Position numbers and translations under genes: made by a program. Positions 8,607 to 19,700 of a DNA stretch of 64,000 bases are shown here, piece after piece (within the stretch, counting starts at the first letter, position 1; each line of letters begins with the position of its first letter). The stretch comes from an uncultured Rhodospirillales bacterium (GTDB lineage: Bacteria > Pseudomonadota > Alphaproteobacteria > Acetobacterales > Acetobacteraceae): positions 116,647 through 180,646 of the forward strand of contig CAIYSR010000043.1 in assembly GCA_903928895.1 (NCBI GenBank), written 5' to 3'. The notes beneath the pieces are model-generated. The model saw only the letters and a program-made list of their open reading frames with translations. It made no database searches and was not told the DNA's origin.

Positions 8607-9968
8607 TTACGCCGGACGCAAGCCCTCCCCGTAGCGCTTCGTTGCCACGGTGAGGGCGAGCAGGACATAGACCGGCCAGGTGAAGCCCTGGGTCAGAAAC
8701 GTGCCAGAGGCAATGAAACCGGCGATGCCGGCAATGACGGACTGGGCCATGCCATAGGCGTACGGATCATAGGCATCGCCGGTGGCGGCGGGGGAGAGGT
8801 CGCGCACACTCTTCATGGCTGACTGGATCATGCGCACGATCATGGTGATGAAGATGCCGAAGCCGAGGAAACCGCTCTCCGACAGTACCGAAAACCAGGT
8901 GGAGTGCACCGCTTTGGCAAAGCCCTCCCACCAGTCGGAATAGTAGTAGTAGTTGGCGACGTAGTTGTTCAGGCCGACGCCTGTGAGCGGGCGGGCGATG
9001 GCCATGCTGATGGCGGCGCCCCAGGCGTGGAAGCGGCCTTCGGCTGATTCATCGACAAGCCCGGACTCGGCCGCGCCACCGGACTGGCGCCCGCCGATGC
9101 CGGCGGCGGCGGACAGGCCGATCAGCCCGACCACGGCGATCGCAGCGAGCAACGCCTTGGACTTGATCTGCTGCGCCCCGAAGACGCCGAACACGGCGAC
9201 GATGGCGAGCAGGCCGCCACGGCTCTGGGTGGCGAGCACGGCGAAGATGATCACCGGCGTGCCGATGAGGCCGAGCGTGCGGCCGATGAAGCCCGATTTC
9301 GGCGTCAGCAACTGGGCAACCGCGAAACTGAGCGGGAAGGCGAGCACAAGGGACAGGTCGTTCGGGTCGCCGAGGATCGAGCCCATGCTGCGTCCAATGG
9401 TAACACGGGTGCCCTCGACGAGGCCGATCTCATTGGCCCGGTTGTAGAGCGCAACATAGGACACCGCCATGCCGGCTATCACGATCGAGCGCCCGGCGAT
9501 GGCGAAGTCGGCCGGGCGGCGGGCGAGCGAGGCGATGGCGAAGACCATGATGCCGATCTTCACGTAGGTGTCGGTCCAGTAGCCGATCGCGATATCGCGC
9601 CCGGTGGCGAAGAACATGCCGATCGTCACCTGCACGAAGAAGATTGCGAACAGCTTGAGTTCGCGGCTCCAGGCGATCTCGATGCGGCGGAAGATCAGGT
9701 GGGTGGCCAGCACCGAGAGGGTCCCGATCGCCAGCATTTGCGGGATATGCAGCGGGTTCAGCACCGGGAAGGCCTCGTGCAGGCGGAAGAAGCTGAACAG
9801 GATGAAGGCGAGGCAAAGCAGGAATGGGTTGCTGAAGGCGAACACCAGAGCCAGCGGCACGATGCCGAAGGCCACCAGCACGATTGGATTGGGCAGGACC
9901 CAAGTGGCGGCGGCCGCGAGCAGGCAGGTGCTCAGCGCCAGCCAGATCTGGGCGGCCCGGCTGTCCAC
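8607..9968 (-). CDS. O-antigen ligase/polymerase family membrane protein (Wzy_C-like)
   Basis: Polytopic inner-membrane protein of 453 residues with roughly ten to twelve hydrophobic segments and a large periplasmic loop in its second half. The segment GDPNDLSL, the SRGG motif (about residue 255), the GVGLNNYVANYY loop and the HSTWFSVLSESGFLGF segment are typical of the O-antigen ligase/Wzy and exosortase-associated O-glycosylation ligase families. It would polymerise or transfer an undecaprenyl-linked glycan at the periplasmic face. It is the last gene of a minus-strand run (GT4, flippase, ligase) and starts three bases after the flippase stop. Confidence 0.82.
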   Translation of the reverse strand: MDSRAAQIWLALSTCLLAAAATWVLPNPIVLVAFGIVPLALVFAFSNPFLLCLAFILFSFFRLHEAFPVLNPLHIPQMLAIGTLSVLATHLIFRRIEIAWSRELKLFAIFFVQVTIGMFFATGRDIAIGYWTDTYVKIGIMVFAIASLARRPADFAIAGRSIVIAGMAVSYVALYNRANEIGLVEGTRVTIGRSMGSILGDPNDLSLVLAFPLSFAVAQLLTPKSGFIGRTLGLIGTPVIIFAVLATQSRGGLLAIVAVFGVFGAQQIKSKALLAAIAVVGLIGLSAAAGIGGRQSGGAAESGLVDESAEGRFHAWGAAISMAIARPLTGVGLNNYVANYYYYSDWWEGFAKAVHSTWFSVLSESGFLGFGIFITMIVRMIQSAMKSVRDLSPAATGDAYDPYAYGMAQSVIAGIAGFIASGTFLTQGFTWPVYVLLALTVATKRYGEGLRPA

Positions 9969-9971
9969 GGC

Positions 9972-11348
9972 TCAGGCGGCCGCGGGACGCAAGGCGCCGG
10001 GCCGCGGCAGCAGCCGGAACAGGACGGCGCCAGCGAGGGCCGCCGCCAGCAGCGCCCAGCCGCCGGGTCCTCCGATCACGACGGCTGCGGTGGTGATACC
10101 GAGCACGATGCCGAGCGGGACGAAGCGCCAGTCGAGCGGGGCGTTCCGCTGCGACAGCACCGCGAAGATCAGGAAGCGGACGCCTTGCGAGATCACGGTC
10201 GCCAGGATCGCGCCCTCGACCCCTCGCGACGGGATGAACAGCAGGTAGCCGCCGAGCGCCACGGCGGCGCCGGCGACATTGACGAGCAGCGCCTGGGTGC
10301 CGGTTTTGCGGGCGTAGCAGCCGGCATTGGCCATCGAGGCGGCAAGCTGGAAGCCGATGGCGAGCGTCAGCGGCGGCACCATCGCCACCGCCCCGGCATA
10401 GGCGGCGGGTGCAAGCAGACGCACCAGCAATGGCGCCGCCAGCGAGACCGCACCGCCGGCAAGCATCAGCATCGCGAGCCCGGCCATCACCACGCGGGAG
10501 GAATTGGCCCGCCCGTCGGGCCTCGCCAGCACGGCAAGCCGCTTGGGGTACCACCACAACTCGAACGGTTGCGCCAGCAGCGAGACGATGGAGGCGACCT
10601 TGGCGGCGAGCCCATAGACCCCGATCGCAGCGGCGCTCACCGCCCCGGCCAGCAGCCAGCGGTCGGCGGTGCCGAGGATGAAGGCGGCCAGACCGCCGCC
10701 GACCAGCGGCAATCCATAGGCGAGCAGGCGCAGACTGTCACGGCGGTCCAGCACGACCTGGGTGCTGTGGGCCTGCCAGGCGGTCAGCAGCCCGGCGAGC
10801 AGCAGCCCGGCGACGGCGCCGGCGGTGAGCACGCCGGTGACGCCGAAGCCGCCGAGCACCAGGGCGGCGGCGATCGCGACCTGCAGGGTTGCGCGCCCGG
10901 CCGTCATGGCACCATAGCCCAAAGCGTGACCGTGCATGCGCAGCCAGCCGAGCGGCACCCCGATCACGCCCTCGAGGACCACCGCGGTGCCGAGCAGGAT
11001 GATCTCGAGCGGCGAGGTGGCCAGCGGCATGGCAGGCGCGACGAAGGGCGCGCCGGTCACAACCAAGGCCATGCCGATCACCGCGATGAGCAGCGCGAGC
11101 CCCATCACGCGGGCGGCCTCGCGTCGGCCATCGGCGCCGGAGGCGAAGCGGTAGAGGGTATCGACCAGCCCGGCGCCGGCGATCAGACCGCCGATTTCCG
11201 CCGCCGAGGACAGCAGTTCGAGTCTGCCGAATTCCTCCGGCAGCAGGGTGCGCGTGAACAGCGGAACGCTCAACATCGCCAGGCCCTTGGTCCAGGCCAT
11301 GGCACCGGCATAGATCAGCGGCGAGGGCAGCCTCGTCAGGCGGCGCAT
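9972..11348 (-). CDS. Polysaccharide flippase (Wzx/MATE-like, oligosaccharide transporter)
   Basis: Multispanning membrane protein of 458 residues with about twelve to fourteen hydrophobic segments and the N-terminal pattern of lipopolysaccharide O-unit flippases (SVPLFTRTLLPEEFGRLELL). It is predicted to flip the lipid-linked repeat unit across the inner membrane for the neighbouring Wzy-like enzyme. Its start overlaps the end of the glycosyltransferase by 13 bases, so the genes are probably translationally coupled. Assignment rests on the N-terminal block, hydrophobicity and context; specificity cannot be read. Confidence 0.8.
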   Translation of the reverse strand: MRRLTRLPSPLIYAGAMAWTKGLAMLSVPLFTRTLLPEEFGRLELLSSAAEIGGLIAGAGLVDTLYRFASGADGRREAARVMGLALLIAVIGMALVVTGAPFVAPAMPLATSPLEIILLGTAVVLEGVIGVPLGWLRMHGHALGYGAMTAGRATLQVAIAAALVLGGFGVTGVLTAGAVAGLLLAGLLTAWQAHSTQVVLDRRDSLRLLAYGLPLVGGGLAAFILGTADRWLLAGAVSAAAIGVYGLAAKVASIVSLLAQPFELWWYPKRLAVLARPDGRANSSRVVMAGLAMLMLAGGAVSLAAPLLVRLLAPAAYAGAVAMVPPLTLAIGFQLAASMANAGCYARKTGTQALLVNVAGAAVALGGYLLFIPSRGVEGAILATVISQGVRFLIFAVLSQRNAPLDWRFVPLGIVLGITTAAVVIGGPGGWALLAAALAGAVLFRLLPRPGALRPAAA

Positions 11349-12526
11349 GCCACCCTGCCCCGCACCTTGACCTGCATCGCCTCGATGGCGGCGGTCATCA
11401 CCTGGGCCTGGCCTGCCAGCGTGTAGTTGTGGCGCACCCGGGCCCGCCCGGCGGCGCCGAGCCGGGAGCGGGTGGGCTCGTCGAGTTCGTTGAGCCAGAC
11501 CAGCGCGTCGGCCAGCGCCGCGGCATCACCGACCGGGACCTGGCGGCCGCAATCGGGCGTGACCATCTCCTTGAGGCCCATCAGCGCGGAGACGACCACG
11601 GGCAGCTCCATCGCCAGGGCTTCCTTGACCACCACGGGGCCGGTGTCGCGATCGCCGTTCTTGCAAATCACGAAAGGCGCCACGAGACCGCGATAGGCGG
11701 GACCGGCCGAGGCGATCCAGGCCGAAGTGCGGGCACCGCAGAACTGCACATGGTCCTGCAATCCGAGCCGCTCGGTCGCCGCCTTGAGCTCGTCTTGGAG
11801 CGGGCCGGTGCCGATGACATCGACCACCGGCCGGCGCTGAGCCGGAATCAAGGCCAGTGCTTCCAGCAGCACCGGGTAACCCTTCTGCTCGGCGAGGCGG
11901 CCGATGGCGAGCAGGCGGCCATTGCGCGGGCCGGCGGCGGGGCTGAACAGGTCCGGGTCGATTCCGCAGAAGTTCACGACAACGTTGGCAGTGGGGCAGA
12001 AGTCGAGAAAGTCGCGCGCCATGTCCTTGCAGGTGGCGAAGACGAGATCGGCCTCAGCAAGCTTGGCGGGCAGGTCGACATGGCCGCCGTAGATGTCACA
12101 GCCATGGCCGATGAAGGAGACGGTGACGCCGGCGAGCCGGGCGGCGACGATGGCGGTCGCCGCGGAGGAATGCGCGAAATGGGCGTGGACATGGGTGGCG
12201 CCCTCGCGCTTGATCACGCTGGCGACCTTGGCGCCGGCCATCAGCAGCGAGTGGGCCGGGAGACCTTTCTGAGCGCGAATGAACCTCCAGGCGGCGGCGA
12301 GCCGATCGGGCCTGATGCCGAACAGCGCCATGCGCGAGATGCTGGACAGCTTCACCGCCTCGTCGCGCATGGCCTCGTCCTGTGGCTGGCAGGGGCCATC
12401 ATAGTTGACGAGGGTGACGGGGACGACGCGATGGCCGAGAGCCCGCATGGCGCGGATCTCATTGGTCACGAAGGTTTCGGACAGCACGGGGAATTCGGCG
12501 AGCACGTAGCAGATGGTCTGGGTCAT
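11336..12526 (-). CDS. Glycosyltransferase family 4
   Basis: Retaining GT-B glycosyltransferase of 396 residues. The N-terminal domain opens with CYVLAEFPVLSETFVTNEI, a common start in colanic-acid-type GT4 enzymes, and contains HVHAHFAHSSAATA and a FIGHGCDIYG segment. The C-terminal nucleotide-sugar domain has LLAIGRLAEQKGYPVLLEAL and the acidic motif in GPVVVKEALAMELPVVVS. It is expected to add a sugar to the lipid-linked oligosaccharide on the cytoplasmic face. First gene of the minus-strand polysaccharide run; a GGAGCCGGCC site precedes the ATG. It is divergent from the GT2 gene, with 188 bases between their starts. Confidence 0.87.
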   Translation of the reverse strand: MTQTICYVLAEFPVLSETFVTNEIRAMRALGHRVVPVTLVNYDGPCQPQDEAMRDEAVKLSSISRMALFGIRPDRLAAAWRFIRAQKGLPAHSLLMAGAKVASVIKREGATHVHAHFAHSSAATAIVAARLAGVTVSFIGHGCDIYGGHVDLPAKLAEADLVFATCKDMARDFLDFCPTANVVVNFCGIDPDLFSPAAGPRNGRLLAIGRLAEQKGYPVLLEALALIPAQRRPVVDVIGTGPLQDELKAATERLGLQDHVQFCGARTSAWIASAGPAYRGLVAPFVICKNGDRDTGPVVVKEALAMELPVVVSALMGLKEMVTPDCGRQVPVGDAAALADALVWLNELDEPTRSRLGAAGRARVRHNYTLAGQAQVMTAAIEAMQVKVRGRVACAA

Positions 12527-12714
12527 GGCCGGCTCCTGGCGGGGGGCGTCAACGGTTATAATCTCGTGTCAGCAAGGCCCATGCCACGACGGCTTGTCGC
12601 AATTTGCGACGGCTTCGCGTTTTGCATGCCGAGAGTGCCGTTGCGCTGTGGCCCGATCCTTGCGTAGCTCGTGACATAGCGGCCATCCCGCACCATGTTC
12701 TCCGGAGCCATCCA

Positions 12715-13629
12715 ATGATCCCCGAAGTCAGCGTCATCATCCCGACCCGCGATGCTCTCAAGTGGCTGCCCGCCGCGATTGCATCGGTCGGACCCGATCC
12801 GCGGGTCGAGATCATCGTGGTCGACGACGGATCGACCGATGGCAGTCTCGCATTTCTCGAAGCCCTGGCCAAGCAGGATCCGCGGCTGCACGTCCTCGAC
12901 GGCGGCGGACGCGGCCCGGCCATGGCCCGCAACCGCGCCATCGCCACCGCCCGCGGCCGCTACTGCGCGTTTCTTGATGCCGACGACGTGTGGGCGCCGG
13001 GCAAGCTCGACGTGCAGCTCGCGTTCCATGAGGCGAACCCGGATATCGGCTTCTCCTTCACCGACTACCGCCATGTCACCGAGAGCGGCGAGGATCGCGG
13101 CGGCTGCTTCGCCTACTGGACCCAGTTCAACGCCCGCCACGGCCACAAGACCGCGCCGTTCCGGCTCGACCGGGCGCTGTCGTCGCTCTACGGCGAGAAT
13201 GTGGTGGGCACGTCCACGGTCATGGCCCGTACCGACCTGCTGCTCCACGCCGGCGGCTATTCCACCCGGATGGTATCGGCAGAGGACTGGGAGTTGTGGA
13301 TGGCCTTGGCCGCTCGCGCGCCGGTGGGCGTGGTGCCGGGGATGCTGGCGGACTACCTGATGCACCGGCCCGGCAACATGACCGGCAAGATGGCGCTGCG
13401 GGTGCTGGCGATGCAGGCCATCGGGGCGCGCTACCGCAAGGCGGCGATCGCCGAGGACGCCTGCGCCGGCCGGTTGCTCGACGCCCGCTTGTCCGCGGCG
13501 CGGGCAGAGATCGCCGAGGCCTCGGGTGCGCGGCTGCGCGCGGTCTGGCTGCGATTGAAGGCACTGGCGGCGGCGCCCTCGCGCCGGGCGGCCATGGACT
13601 TCGCCGGAACGCTGCTGCGCACGGCGTGA
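12715..13629 (+). CDS. Glycosyltransferase family 2
   Basis: Inverting GT-A glycosyltransferase, 304 residues from the ATG at 12715. VSVIIPTRD opens the fold, DDGS is at residues 37-40 and the metal-binding DAD at 88-90 within FLDADDVW. SAEDWELWMAL later in the protein corresponds to the acceptor/ED motif of the family. GGAG at 12703-12706 sets this start in preference to an in-frame ATG at 12604. It is divergent from the polysaccharide operon and probably belongs to the same surface-glycan locus. No initiating glycosyl-1-phosphate transferase is present in the window. Confidence 0.87.
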   Translation: MIPEVSVIIPTRDALKWLPAAIASVGPDPRVEIIVVDDGSTDGSLAFLEALAKQDPRLHVLDGGGRGPAMARNRAIATARGRYCAFLDADDVWAPGKLDVQLAFHEANPDIGFSFTDYRHVTESGEDRGGCFAYWTQFNARHGHKTAPFRLDRALSSLYGENVVGTSTVMARTDLLLHAGGYSTRMVSAEDWELWMALAARAPVGVVPGMLADYLMHRPGNMTGKMALRVLAMQAIGARYRKAAIAEDACAGRLLDARLSAARAEIAEASGARLRAVWLRLKALAAAPSRRAAMDFAGTLLRTA

Positions 13630-13647
13630 GGCATTAGGCGCGAATCG

Positions 13648-16600
13648 TTATGTAACGGTCTTGCCGCGCTGGAGCGCCAGATAGACGATGGGCGTGGTGT
13701 AGAGCGTCAGCAACTGCGACACCACCAGGCCGCCGATGATGGAGATGCCGAGCGGCTGGCGCAGCTCGGCCCCGGTGCCGAAGGCGAACGCGAGCGGGAG
13801 GGCACCGAGCAGCGCCGCCAGCGTCGTCATCACGATCGGGCGGAAGCGTTCCAGACAGGCGGCATGGATTGCCTGCAATGGCGTGCGGCCGTGCTGGCGC
13901 TCCTCCTCGAGCGCGAAATCCACCATCATGATGGCGTTTTTCTTGACGATGCCCATCAGCAACAGGATGCCGATGATGGCCATGATGGAGAGGTCCAGCT
14001 TCGCAATTTGCAACGCAAGCAGCGCGCCGAGCCCGGCCGACGGCAGCGTGGACAGAATGGTGATGGGCTGGGTCAGGCTTTCGTAAAGCACGCCGAGCAC
14101 GATGTAGATCGTCAGCAGCGCCGCGCCGATCAGCAGTGGCTGGGAGGACAGGCTGTCCGTCAGGAAGCGGGCGTTGCCGGCGAACTGGGCCCGGATGGAG
14201 TCCGGCATCAGCATCCCCTCCTGCGCCGCCTGGACCGCCTGGAGCGCCGAGCCCATCGGCGTGCCTTCGGGCACATTGAAACTGATGGTCGCCGCCGGAT
14301 ACTGGCCCTGATGGCGCACCGCGAGGGCCGCAGTGCCGCGCTCCGTCGCGACCACGCTGCGCAGCGGCAGCGTGACCCCGGCATTCGAGCTGACCTGAAT
14401 GCGGTCAAGCATGGCCGGGTCGGTCTGCAAGCGCGGATCGGCCTCGAGCACAACGCGGTACTGGTTGCGCACACCGTAGATGATGGAAATCTGGCGCTGG
14501 GCGAAGGCGTTGTTGAGGGCGTTGTCGATCGCCGCCACGGATACGCCGAGGCGGGCGGCGGCGGTGCGGTCGATCATCACGTTGGCCTGCGGGCCCGCCC
14601 GGTCCTGGTCGGAGCTGACATCGGTGACCTCCGGCGTATCGCGCAGAACGTCGGTCAGCTTGAGCGTCCATTCGCGCAATTCCGCCAGGTCCGGGGAGAT
14701 CAGCACGAACTGGGTCGAGCCGCCCTGGCGCCCGCCGCCACGCAGTTCCTGCGCCGAGAACAGGAAGGTCTGCAACCCGCCGACCCGCGCCAGTTGCGGC
14801 CGCAGCCTGGCGATGACGGCTTCGGACGACATCTTGCGCTCGGCCAGGGGTTTGAGGCTCACCGTCATCTGGCCGCGGTTGAGCGAGGCCCAGCCTGAGG
14901 TGACCCCCACGGTGGAGCCCACCCCGGCCACCGCCGGATCGGCGGCGATGATATCGACCGCGGCGCGCTGGCGCTCCTGCATGGCGGCAAAGGAGATCGA
15001 CGGATCGGCCAGGGTGCCGCCCCAGATCAGCCCGGTATCCTGCGTCGGCAGGAAGCCCTTGGGGGTGATGGTATAGAGCCAGACCGTCAACCCGATGGTG
15101 GCGATCGTGGAGAGCAGCATCAGGACCCGATGGCGCAACGCCCAGCCCAGGGTCACCGCATAGAGCCACAGCACCGCCTCGAAGCCGCGTTCGATCGCTC
15201 CGTCGATCCGTCGCCACAGCCCGCCCGACGCAACGGCTTGGACGCGCATGAGGCGGCCACACAGCATCGGCGTCAGGGTCAGCGACACGGCGGCCGAGAC
15301 CACGATGGCCAGAGTCATGGTCACCGCGAATTCGTGGAACAGGCGGCCCATGATGCCGCCCATGAAGGTGATGGGGATGAACACCGCCACCAGCGACAGC
15401 GAAATCGAGACGACGGTGAAGCCGATCTGCTTCGCCCCTTCGAACGCCGCCTGCAGCGGCGGCTTGCCCATGGCCATGTGGCGCATGATGTTCTCGATCA
15501 TCACGATGGCGTCGTCGACCACGAAGCCGACCGAGATGGTAAGCGCCATGAGCGTGAAATTGTTGAGCGAGAAGCCCCAGAACCACATCGCCGCCAGCGT
15601 GCCTGCCAGCGACAGCGGCACCGTCACCCCGGCCGCAAGGGTCGGCACCGTGCGGCGCATGAACAGGGCCACGACGAGGAGCACAAGGACCACCGAGATC
15701 GCCAGGCTGATCTGCACGTCGTTGACGCTGGCGCGGATGGTGGTGGTGCGGTCGGACAGGATGGTGAGATCGATCTCGGCCGGCATCCAGCTTTGCAGCA
15801 ACGGCAGCACCGCGCGCACATTGTCCACCGTCTCGATGACATTGGCGCCGGCTGCCTTGGTGATGGAGACCAGGATGGCGGGCTTCTTGCCGAAACTCGC
15901 GGAGAGCCGCGCATTGGCGACCCCGTCGATCACGCTGGCGACCTGGGAGAGCCGCACCACGGCGCCGTTGGCGGTCTTGATCACCAGCGGGGCATAGTCG
16001 GCGGCGACATTGAGCTGGCCGTTGAGGGCGATGGTCTCGGCCCGGTCCGGCCCCTGGAACCCGCCGGTGGCGCCGTTGACGTTGTTGGCGCGGATGGCGC
16101 TGTAGACCTCCTGCGCCGAGAGCCCGGCATTGGCGAGCGCCGCCGGGTCGAGCCGCACCCGCACGGCGGGCTTCTCGGCGCCATTGACGATCACCTGGGC
16201 GACCCCCTCCACCTGGCTCAGGCGCTGGGCGAGGATGCTGTCCACGGCATCGTAGACCTGGCCCATGCTGAGGGTGTCGGAGGTCAGCGCGATGGTCATC
16301 ACCGGGGTCTCGGCCGGGTTGAATTTGCGGAAATAGGGCCGGATCGGCAAATCGCCCGGCAGGTCGGCGAGGGCGGCGTTCAGCGCGGCCTGCACGTCAT
16401 GGGCGGCGCCGTCGATGTCGCGCTTGAGGTCGAACTGCACGACGATGGAGGTCGCGCCGACCGAGCTGGTTGAGGTGAGCTCGGTCACGCCCGGGATCTC
16501 GCCGAGCCGGCGTTCGAGCGGGGCGGCGAGGGACTTGGCCACCGTCTCGGGGTCAGCGCCCGGGCGGGAGGCGAACACCACGATGGTGGGGATATCGACC

Positions 16601-16716
16601 GAGGGCAGCGGCGCGACGGGCAGGAAGTGGTAGGCGACGACCCCGCTCAGCAGCAGGCCGAGCGCCAGAAGCATGGTCGCCACCGGACGCCGGATGAAGA
16701 CCGCCGAAAACCCCAT
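13648..16716 (-). CDS. RND efflux permease, MdtC-like (second permease of the operon)
   Basis: Resistance-nodulation-division inner-membrane proton antiporter of 1022 residues, the usual size, with twelve expected transmembrane helices and two large periplasmic loops. The TM4 proton-relay pair is in GFVVDDAIVMIENI and the TM10 region has LLMGIVKKNAIMMVDFALEEE. The N-terminus FSAVFIRRPVATMLLALGLLL and its position after another RND permease resemble MdtC, which works with MdtB in a mixed trimer. It is the last gene of the minus-strand operon and starts three bases after the MdtB-like stop. Substrates (drugs, bile-type detergents, metals) cannot be inferred. Confidence 0.9.
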   Translation of the reverse strand: MGFSAVFIRRPVATMLLALGLLLSGVVAYHFLPVAPLPSVDIPTIVVFASRPGADPETVAKSLAAPLERRLGEIPGVTELTSTSSVGATSIVVQFDLKRDIDGAAHDVQAALNAALADLPGDLPIRPYFRKFNPAETPVMTIALTSDTLSMGQVYDAVDSILAQRLSQVEGVAQVIVNGAEKPAVRVRLDPAALANAGLSAQEVYSAIRANNVNGATGGFQGPDRAETIALNGQLNVAADYAPLVIKTANGAVVRLSQVASVIDGVANARLSASFGKKPAILVSITKAAGANVIETVDNVRAVLPLLQSWMPAEIDLTILSDRTTTIRASVNDVQISLAISVVLVLLVVALFMRRTVPTLAAGVTVPLSLAGTLAAMWFWGFSLNNFTLMALTISVGFVVDDAIVMIENIMRHMAMGKPPLQAAFEGAKQIGFTVVSISLSLVAVFIPITFMGGIMGRLFHEFAVTMTLAIVVSAAVSLTLTPMLCGRLMRVQAVASGGLWRRIDGAIERGFEAVLWLYAVTLGWALRHRVLMLLSTIATIGLTVWLYTITPKGFLPTQDTGLIWGGTLADPSISFAAMQERQRAAVDIIAADPAVAGVGSTVGVTSGWASLNRGQMTVSLKPLAERKMSSEAVIARLRPQLARVGGLQTFLFSAQELRGGGRQGGSTQFVLISPDLAELREWTLKLTDVLRDTPEVTDVSSDQDRAGPQANVMIDRTAAARLGVSVAAIDNALNNAFAQRQISIIYGVRNQYRVVLEADPRLQTDPAMLDRIQVSSNAGVTLPLRSVVATERGTAALAVRHQGQYPAATISFNVPEGTPMGSALQAVQAAQEGMLMPDSIRAQFAGNARFLTDSLSSQPLLIGAALLTIYIVLGVLYESLTQPITILSTLPSAGLGALLALQIAKLDLSIMAIIGILLLMGIVKKNAIMMVDFALEEERQHGRTPLQAIHAACLERFRPIVMTTLAALLGALPLAFAFGTGAELRQPLGISIIGGLVVSQLLTLYTTPIVYLALQRGKTVT

Positions 16717-16719
16717 GGA

Positions 16720-19700
16720 TTACGCCGCCGGCGCCGGGCGCGCAAAGGACAGGCGCAGCCGCTCGAAGGCGAGGTAGATTGCCGGCGTGGTGTAGAGCGT
16801 CAGCAACTGGCTCAGCGCCAGACCACCGACGATGGTCACGCCGAGCGGGAAGCGCAGTTCGGAACCGGTGCCGCTCTCCAGCATCAATGGCAGGGCGCCG
16901 AGCAGGGCCGCCATGGTGGTCATCATGATCGGACGAAAGCGCAGCAGGCAGGCTTCGCGGATGGCGATCTCGGGCGGCAGCGCCCGGGAGCGCTCGGCCT
17001 CAAGCGCGAAGTCGATCATCATGATGGCGTTCTTCTTGACGATGCCCATCAGCAGCACGATGCCGACCAGCGCGACCAGCGACAAATCGGCGCCCGCCGC
17101 CATCAGCGCCAGCAGCGCGCCGATGCCGGCCGACGGCAAGGTGGACAGGATGGTCACCGGATGGATCACGCTCTCGTAGAGCACGCCGAGCACGATGTAG
17201 ATCACCACAACCGCGGCCAGGATAAGCCATGGTTCGGACGCCAGCGACTTCTGGAACTCCGCGGCGTCGCCGGCATAGCTGCCGGAGATGGTGGGCGGCA
17301 TCCCGATCTCCTGCTCCGCCCGCGCCACGGCCGCCACCGCGTCGCCCAACGCCGCGCCTGGCGCGAGGTTGAAGCTGACGGTGACGGAGGGGAATTGCGC
17401 CTCATGCGTTACCACCAGAGGGGCGATGGTGTGGCTGACCCGGGCGATCGCCGCGAGCGGGATCTGGTTGCCGGCGGCGCCGGGCACCCGCAGCCGGTCG
17501 AGTGAGGCGGGGTCCCCCACCCAGGCGGGATCGGCTTCCAGCACCACGCGGTACTGGTTGGCCTGGGAGAAGATCGTCGAGATCTGGCGCTGGCCGAAAC
17601 TGTCGTAGAGCACGTCCTGGACCGCCTGCATCGTTACACCGAGGCGCATTGCGGTGTCGCGATCCACCGTCACCATGGCGCGCAGCCCGCTATCCTGCTG
17701 GTCCGAAGTGGTGTCGCGCAGCACATTCTCGTCGGCGAGGCGGGCGAGCAGGCGCGGCGCCCAGATGCCGAGTTCGGCCGGATCGGTGTCGACCAGGGTG
17801 TACTGGAACTGGGTGCGGCTGACCCGGGTGCCGATCTGGATGTCCTGCACCGGCTGCATGAACACGCCGAGTCCGGGAATGGCAGACACCTCGGCGGTCA
17901 GGCGGCGCGCAATTTCTGACGCACCGGCCACCCGGTCGCGCCGCGGCTTGAGCGAGAGCGTGAGCCGCCCGGTATTGGGGGTGGGGTTGATGGTGCCGAC
18001 GCCGACGAAGCTCACGACACCCTCGACATCAGGGTCCGCCCGGGCGATGGCGGCGGCTTGTTCCTGCAGCACCGCCATGCGGGCGATGGAGATGCCCGGC
18101 TCCGCCTCGGTGACGGCGACGATGAGGCCGGTGTCCTGGATCGGCAGGAACCCCTTGGGGACGACCAGATAGAGCCACACCGTGCCGCCGAGCGTGGCCA
18201 CGGCCAGCAGCAACATCAGCCGCGGCACTTTGAGCGACCAGTCCAACGTGTGGCGATATCCGCTCAGCATGGCCTCGAACCCCGCCTCGCTGAGCCGCGC
18301 GATCAGGCCGGGCCTGCCGGCTTCGTGCCGCAGCAGCCGTCCGCACATCATCGGCGTCAGGGTCAGCGACACCACCGCCGAGACGATCACCGAGACCGAC
18401 AGCACGACGGCGAATTCGCTGAACAGCCGGCCGACCACTCCGGTCATGAACAGCAGCGGGATGAACACCGCAATCAGCGAGACCGTCAGCGAGACGATGG
18501 TGAAGCCGATCTGGGCGGCGCCCCGGTAGGCCGCCTCGAGAGGCGGCACCCCCTCCTCCAGATAGCGCACGACGTTCTCGATCATCACGATGGCGTCGTC
18601 CACGACGAAGCCGGTCGCGACCGTGAGGGCCATCAGCGAGAGGTTGTCGAGCCCGTAGCCCAGCAGCGCCATGATCCCGAAGGTGCCGATGATGGACAGC
18701 GGCAGCGCCACGGCGGGAATGATGGTGGCGCGCCAGGAGCGCAGGAAAAGCCAGATCACGCCCACCACCAGCACCACCGAGAGCATCAGCGTGGTCTGCA
18801 CATCGGCGACCGAGGCGCGGATGGTGGCGGTGCGGTCAGCCACCGCCACCATCTCGATCGCGGCCGGCATGGAAGCGCGCAGACGCGGCAGTTCGGCCTT
18901 GATGCGATCCACCGTCTCGACGATGTTGGCCCCGGGCTGGCGCTGGACATCGAGCACCACGGCGGGACGGCCCTGGTAGGTCGCCCGTGCGCGCACGTTT
19001 TCCAACCCGCCGATCACCGAGCCGATATCGGATAGCCGCACCGGCGCGCCCTTGCGGTAGGCGATCACCAGGGTGCGATAGGCCGCCGGATCGGTGATCT
19101 GGTCATTGGCGCCGAGCGCGATGGCCTGCCGTGGCCCGTCGAAGCCCCCCTTGGCGCCGTTGACATTGGCCGCCGCGATGGCGCCGCGCACGTCCTCCAT
19201 AGACAGCCCGTACGCCGCCACCCGGGCGGGGTCCACCCGCACCCGCACGGCCGGGCGCATCCGCCCCTGCACCGACACCCGCCCGACGCCGTCGATCTCC
19301 GCGAGCTTGGGTTGCAGCAGCGTGTCGGCAGCATCAGAAACCCGGTCCAGCGGGATGTTGTCGCTCATCAGCGCCAGCGTCAGGATCGGGGCGTCCGCCG
19401 GGTTCACCTTGGAATAGACCGGCGGATACGGCAGGGTGACCGGCAGGGTGCCGGCGGCGGCGTTGATGGCGGCCTGCACGTCCTGCGCGGCACTTTCGAT
19501 GTTCCGGCGCAGGGAGAATTGCAGCGTGATCTCGCTGGTGCCCTCGGCCGAGGTCGAGGTCATTGTCGTCAGGCCCTGGATCTGGCCGAACTGGCGCTCC
19601 AGCGACGCGGTGATGAGGGTCGCCACGGTCTCCGGATTGGCGCCGGGCAACTGGGTGGTCACCTGGATGGTCGGAAAATCGACCTGCGGCAGGGCGGCCA